DNA of 64,000 bases from Phycisphaerae bacterium (GTDB lineage Bacteria; Chloroflexota; Anaerolineae; 4572-78; J111), in the NCBI GenBank assembly GCA_028285035.1, contig JANQQF010000040.1, forward strand, positions 12,538 to 76,537, written 5' to 3'. Below are positions 63,801-64,000 of the stretch, in pieces; the stretch's first letter is position 1, and each line of letters opens with the position of its first letter. The translations under genes were made by a program, and so were the position numbers. Below the pieces are notes generated by a model. The model did no database searches, was not told the DNA's origin, and worked only from the letters and a program-made list of their open reading frames with translations.

Positions 63801-64000
63801 AATCGTATCCATTCCCAGAGATATCAAGACGTGGCTCATTGCCACTTTCATCAAGGGGCCAATGGGCCAGCAATTCTACCGTTGGCGGCGCTAAAATCTC
63901 AACCATAAAGTTAAAGGTATCATTACCAAGCTCATTGGTCACAATCACAACGACATTGTAAGTTCCAGCCTCAGCATAGGTGTGAGACACGGTACTGTCA
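51808..64000 (-). CDS. Giant RHS-repeat surface protein, 3' part (5' end beyond window)
   Basis: More than 4060 residues, open to the window edge: the visible start lies inside a PKD domain (SHTYAEAGTYNVVVIVTNE). Order: PKD end; LamG-like (about 63900-63250); PKD (63240-62990); ZU5-like (to about 62550); SpvB/TcaC-like then YD-repeat RHS (62510-58430); discoidin-like (58190-57715); a dozen or so Ig-like domains (57710-52860); then the RHS core end YYLHGDHLGSTS and DYNARYYSPVLGRFISPD (52857-52455); and a C-terminal tail of about 215 residues. The tail (EEAMVGVAHTIWDDAD, SRSDPTGGTRYFAS) resembles SleB-type cell-wall hydrolases. RHS proteins enclose and deliver C-terminal toxins. The Ig insertion splits the RHS barrel, which I have not seen before. 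Confidence 0.93.
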   Translation of the reverse strand, partial: DSTVSHTYAEAGTYNVVVIVTNELGNDTFNFMVEILAPPTVELLAHWPLDESGNEPRLDISGNGYDLTPHSSNSIASVSGKIGQANEFVAPDSEYLELETPPTMVGSLTVAGWINGVDFPSEGYRIIASKYDWGTNDRSFKIDTRDDGASLAFTTSPDGNLSSDNVLIADVDGQMNIGVWHHVAAVFDADNKRMLLYLDGVEVGRKDVNHTTLHDSQVPFVLGANFHNGGTTQFTWGSLDEWRIYGGVLEPSDIQALADTSPLTVDFTATPQEGQAPLDVAFELQTNLPASYEWDFGDGQTSAATNPTHTFQEPGVYTVSLTAIGFNDTASVVKANLIEVTEPPAGVVTPDGGVVTTDDGELTLEFPAGAVTEPLEIYIDQVDSLIDETDSGEEIQRVSSHGMPLKLFTFSAYRDNGDLVEDLQFQTPVKLTTAYTGTEIRNYIEDTLTVVYYNPDLERFEDVPTTVHSKTLTIQADLQHFSTYGLDGEKATWVTPSIDAFSVAQAKGTLNYGYDVPLPTGPNGFKPSVSLQYSTGMINGMERKTWPDSGWVGAGWTLALGEITYSPGHLIRRNGEWQSTKNFHLTVNGVSEDLVTDHPVLPSIYKTRHEQFMNITPPDQLWYDEHSNRNYWTVVDSAGTTYYFGGAPDLLPNTGDPNAIVGYVNSSGYGEGSSCSGTQTSWRLTKVVDVHGNTMEIEYNKIPGLEGCQRDFPDTNRFIQGPTPEIYPKFIRYTTNGSDTHHEYEVEFLTEDKGYERDYQLRGDLSQKLTDIKVSYKPDAGTTQLIRQIHFDYLTIPSEKRHLLTKIETLDSTGANELPPMTFEYDDHQIGQFWLHRGAAGCDETCVNDWKSDYYDKPFLTKVENGYGGETIFTYKPEPEGRFFQVVDKREVKAGYDSPSMIYQYQYHNPNIQARKATDPGRVRDDYHQNFSRFFGYSQVTLIDPAGNQSHAFIDNSYDSSYRGSGGAGILNGRELTTYQQDSSGNLYNASSSTWQAHPLWLSTFIYQSEQNAYQCDGQTTGTNVNGCTHQRTTFGYDFSTGNMTSQTLYEANATTPYRTMVYDFTPNVAKNILNLPKSETLRAGGTNGTKLAETLYHYDGNGYGVAPDEGNLTLQRVWAGSDGYIQTAYPNQHYDKYGNATEVWVYPNYDSLTNPRITKTKFDNEGLLPTEVENTKQHKMTTAYDYRFQVPLAETDVNNSATTTYTYDDYGRLETATLPGCTDGKPTFKAEFADALSYPASGQPYYQKLEQRVDTCNGPGEYAQTYVYYDGLGRKIQGRTDNDNGSGVIISGVKFDELGRTIYASVPQTGSGYSYSGLNWSNSGQRTETVYDAIGRPIKVIQPDGTTVETVYNKLLTAVIDPKQRLKISETDIFGRLIRVTEFDQENYTAGQLSPNALLWEAPGYATTAYDYDVQDNLIEVRDAFNNVTDIDYDELGRKISMNDPDMGQWYYKYDALGNLIAQVDAEKQATNLYYDELNRLTDKTYSLNVGSPASYQRPGTASGTPHLIYNYDEGDHGASTGRRTSMIDEAGKVDWHYDIRGQVTQQIRTFTDVYDDLDNEQDLNPGNDSYVITYNLYDEAGQIRTMTYPDGEQVTMGYTLRGLPVSLSGFGAQGTLPDVNYVQSASYDRFTNLIQRKVGNGQTTNYDYYTPNETVGGVGQGGRLRTVSMDTLLDMAYTYDAVGNIKTIVDSSEVFAGSFQELTFEYDYLDRLKTADADTVNGVSGYSHSYSYNQIGNITGRDGLAYDYNPSGANSVRPHAVTGVGTEHSYLYDDNGNMTTRTENGVTYTQEWTVDNKLKQVSWTGDDSFAYITRFVYDGDSTRLLKIETVPDANGNPMEITTVYIGGIYEEQFVTAGSPMGYSPLPQQDSLPEGKIEDDGALGYAPSRAGNHSPTKAAAGLAYPLLEASVPGVVTIEAGTEGLRPQTQWSAPVCITPPSTDLDPYADCAQRILAHAASGDLINVLGTNPGAYSLGYGKDSDTYGRGELLIDMGPGEEAICDDPGGYDVLIFDGSGMDIFGSEALQRLEVSVDNVNWHSVWGSWLLTDNNPANSLPTRMWLELPIPSARYIKFVSNAQLGNGFDIDYVEAQAMCAPTLQAPTIQSPTSDPHATAVWGSNSRILSGMAESSVRVNIYDNGTYLTYTTSNFNGIWMVNVTNLSEGERRLTAKVQRESGPLSGPSNEVILHIDAQPPTVYIDLPETNWDWVGAGTYLSEGYAQDAGRGGFSETLPAQYKLEKKDADENWLQVFPVTSSPPSYTAAVFELTSSTTDAPQRGNIDATLPDTYLSNGDYRVTYWVKDSFNRGATATRYFRVDDIVPMFDFTTNSTMPTLENGDGYTNQTDFMVSWQGSDDESNIAYYNLWYRENPTDTFTPWVVGGDINTTEKLFNGQNGHSYEFAGLTVDNVGNVSLNKYIEVLVDTDGPEAPNLLEMTPYVQNGFVQVKWDLTNDLPASPAESAGIAAYEVQYKTNGDWASVNILDTNAPVFMEADDDRVNVNFGPDASGTYSFRVRAIDKAGNEGEWSNIRSVTIDSGSPTGVSVSVDKWYLSANEDLIITARFNDVAPVKWTINLWRNGVDSGGIVKTWTDTTDGPASNETVQVTWTGGTNNNDYYVELIADDQHFPKVFVETGAIILDTLAPTGDIYEPGVNPDDYKPNPIRYWTANEVVVTNQTSPRLQGRREPENVDIGRADIDRVKIQRLSPPPGDGEVASDLIINNTHKVSVLEPSGSRTYLFDTYHVSSGGTVYDLMPNDFLKPGLNNIRFIYIDEAGNEAFFDRDLLVDTKKPVVKIQRPQGTILEREPTLRFTVDDESTITLDNIEIVPFGGGPIPVDENLATIEADGSYKLDLPDTLADGTYTLKITAVDEVGLSHIGTETFTVDADTFVELACPRGPVNDASINVSGIGEPGDTISLSVDNPAGTFGPVTVPSTGDFVINGVIIGEDNATLVATADDGQGNTATATCILDVAFDGLELNVEAVPDAFAPNDPDLDTTQFILTADAPGSDEVADWTLAVRSQSDGSLVWSHSGSGPLTDAGIIWDGRDNNGALPSGNVTYDFVLSAVSEAGVSGSTQPQEIKVRMGLPDRPEITSPKNAPPQTSSVTEVRGTIPEPGLAVVVYVKRPDSSTIVEYYNDEVIGTEWVIPKVALASSGTTEIWATAFDPAQQESLKSDSVFVTVAVLPPLKTLTVSPVLAGLDDLLELTATARGVVTDSSDEDYGLGETTSVVGWIPTPNGDEEHTFGSTTETEPTSTWTASRLVDETLPNEVIKILVRGEDADGNSNTSDVSVTLDTQAPNPPIIRNPDRTRLTGLNPYLVRGLAEEGTDVVVTVNDSSTYATEAGGHADENGLAEWQVEVTLGPGDNTLVATATDQVGNVSPPSTERTLIYDDSPPEVTAIVDPLMVQVGQDVNIEANVLEDGPMENSWVTAQVLEAGTTNLEARLYLLKPNGDDTLWLSPDPRFSTADEGIYTVKVEAQDRAGNTDEDSRQLIVDGTPPTLSLSLSVSETNLYSHILTGTLYYGQPPAPTSEDFTVSALIEDPLSGVDTVTFPSVTSEGGSESVGGLNVATVDKTYTFDSSDIVAGLITIEATDQVGNLGTADFPVYPDSEGPTITLDLPEFIPVRYPLMWLATDPIVGTDGAGADVLGSGVRDFTVEYRESNPADQPWLEWGVGLTEAQVEFVGTPGTTYDFRITAYDKVNNQTIALAENITVKAVTKYYSLGGQKVAMRQGDQVYYLHGDHLGSTSLVTCGANCGTDVLVGAVTSEVRYHPYGQERWTNGVAVTDFGFTSQRNEKSFGLMDYNARYYSPVLGRFISPDTIVPDPTNGRGFNRYRYTRNNPLRYTDPSGHFPCPRADGCSPAYGAAFHYQESVEQWQYISQAEMALLGEEAMVGVAHTIWDDADHRFSQLEDVLVPENKGRYNTLTDFYNDHNGIPPEDGQWAENTGWIDEIFTGSRSDPTGGTRYFASIHPGDEPTYRNTLAGIMQREYLDQNPDSAYLAPEYFLDQAGYGFIEGENYQGIIMVYNDAHSIQIPIENRRYVIKDPVDPLTRDEWCSQSTGCE

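Noticed and set aside
51808..64000. Repeats inside the RHS gene as possible CRISPR or tandem array
   Set aside because: Repetition is at protein-domain level only; no regular direct DNA repeats with unique spacers.

Overview
The window is bacterial, moderately low in GC, and most resembles a Chloroflexota (Anaerolineae-like) genome. Pointers are the short hydrophobic YLPxI-type motifs next to the ends of secreted proteins (906-2558, 41284-42894), the style of the giant RHS/Ig-like surface protein, and the amidoligase/transglutaminase cluster. This assignment is an inference; there is no rRNA marker. I saw no tRNA, rRNA or CRISPR array. Region 1 (1-13.0 kb, minus strand) holds the 5' part of an ammonium transporter behind a consensus promoter and a hairpin-rich leader, then a secreted protein of unknown function, then a five-gene operon. 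That operon has two versions of the predicted peptide-ligation toolkit: circularly permuted ATP-grasp, alpha-E and transglutaminase, once as separate genes with a DUF2126 fusion and once as a compact ATP-grasp/alpha-E fusion plus a short transglutaminase. A strong promoter and a terminator-like leader precede this operon too. Region 2 (13.2-15.4 kb) holds an endonuclease/exonuclease/phosphatase-family protein and an MFS exporter. Region 3 (15.8-36.6 kb, all plus strand) is a surface-glycan island: an ABC exporter (Wzm/Wzt with a carbohydrate-binding tail), glycosyltransferases, a GtrB/GtrII-like pair, a methyltransferase, the complete four-enzyme GDP-D-glycero-alpha-D-manno-heptose pathway (gmhA, hddA, gmhB, hddC), a GDP-fucose-synthase-like SDR, and a set suggesting a deoxy, branched sugar: TPP-dependent E1 alpha/beta, a DegT-fold enzyme whose PLP lysine is replaced by histidine (ColD/E1-like 3-dehydratase), and a B12-binding radical SAM enzyme. 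Two things stand out. First, three unrelated island proteins (a GT2, the GtrII-like protein and a methyltransferase) end in the same roughly 65-residue module that I cannot match to a named family; it occurs four times. Second, the island lies between an intact SDR gene (36656-37420) and a decayed copy of that gene's 3' end (15533-15632) in the same orientation, as if a gene 3' end had been duplicated on insertion. Region 4 (36.6-43.9 kb) holds an SDR, an AraC regulator, an aldo/keto reductase and a MarR regulator that share an identical palindromic operator, a small secreted protein, a GNAT and a beta-helix protein, followed by a REP-like composite repeat. Region 5 (43.3-50.5 kb) holds a LURP-one-like protein, an R2K-type ATP-grasp, an SDR, two membrane proteins of unknown function, YbjQ, several tiny membrane proteins (one apparently leaderless), MITE-like repeats and the C-terminal remnant of a tyrosine recombinase. 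Region 6 (50.5-64.0 kb, minus strand) is a lipoprotein with a TolB-like propeller and, upstream of it, a more than 4060-residue RHS protein truncated by the window end. Its RHS barrel is interrupted by about 1870 residues of discoidin-like and Ig-like domains, and its C-terminal tail resembles a SleB-type cell-wall hydrolase.
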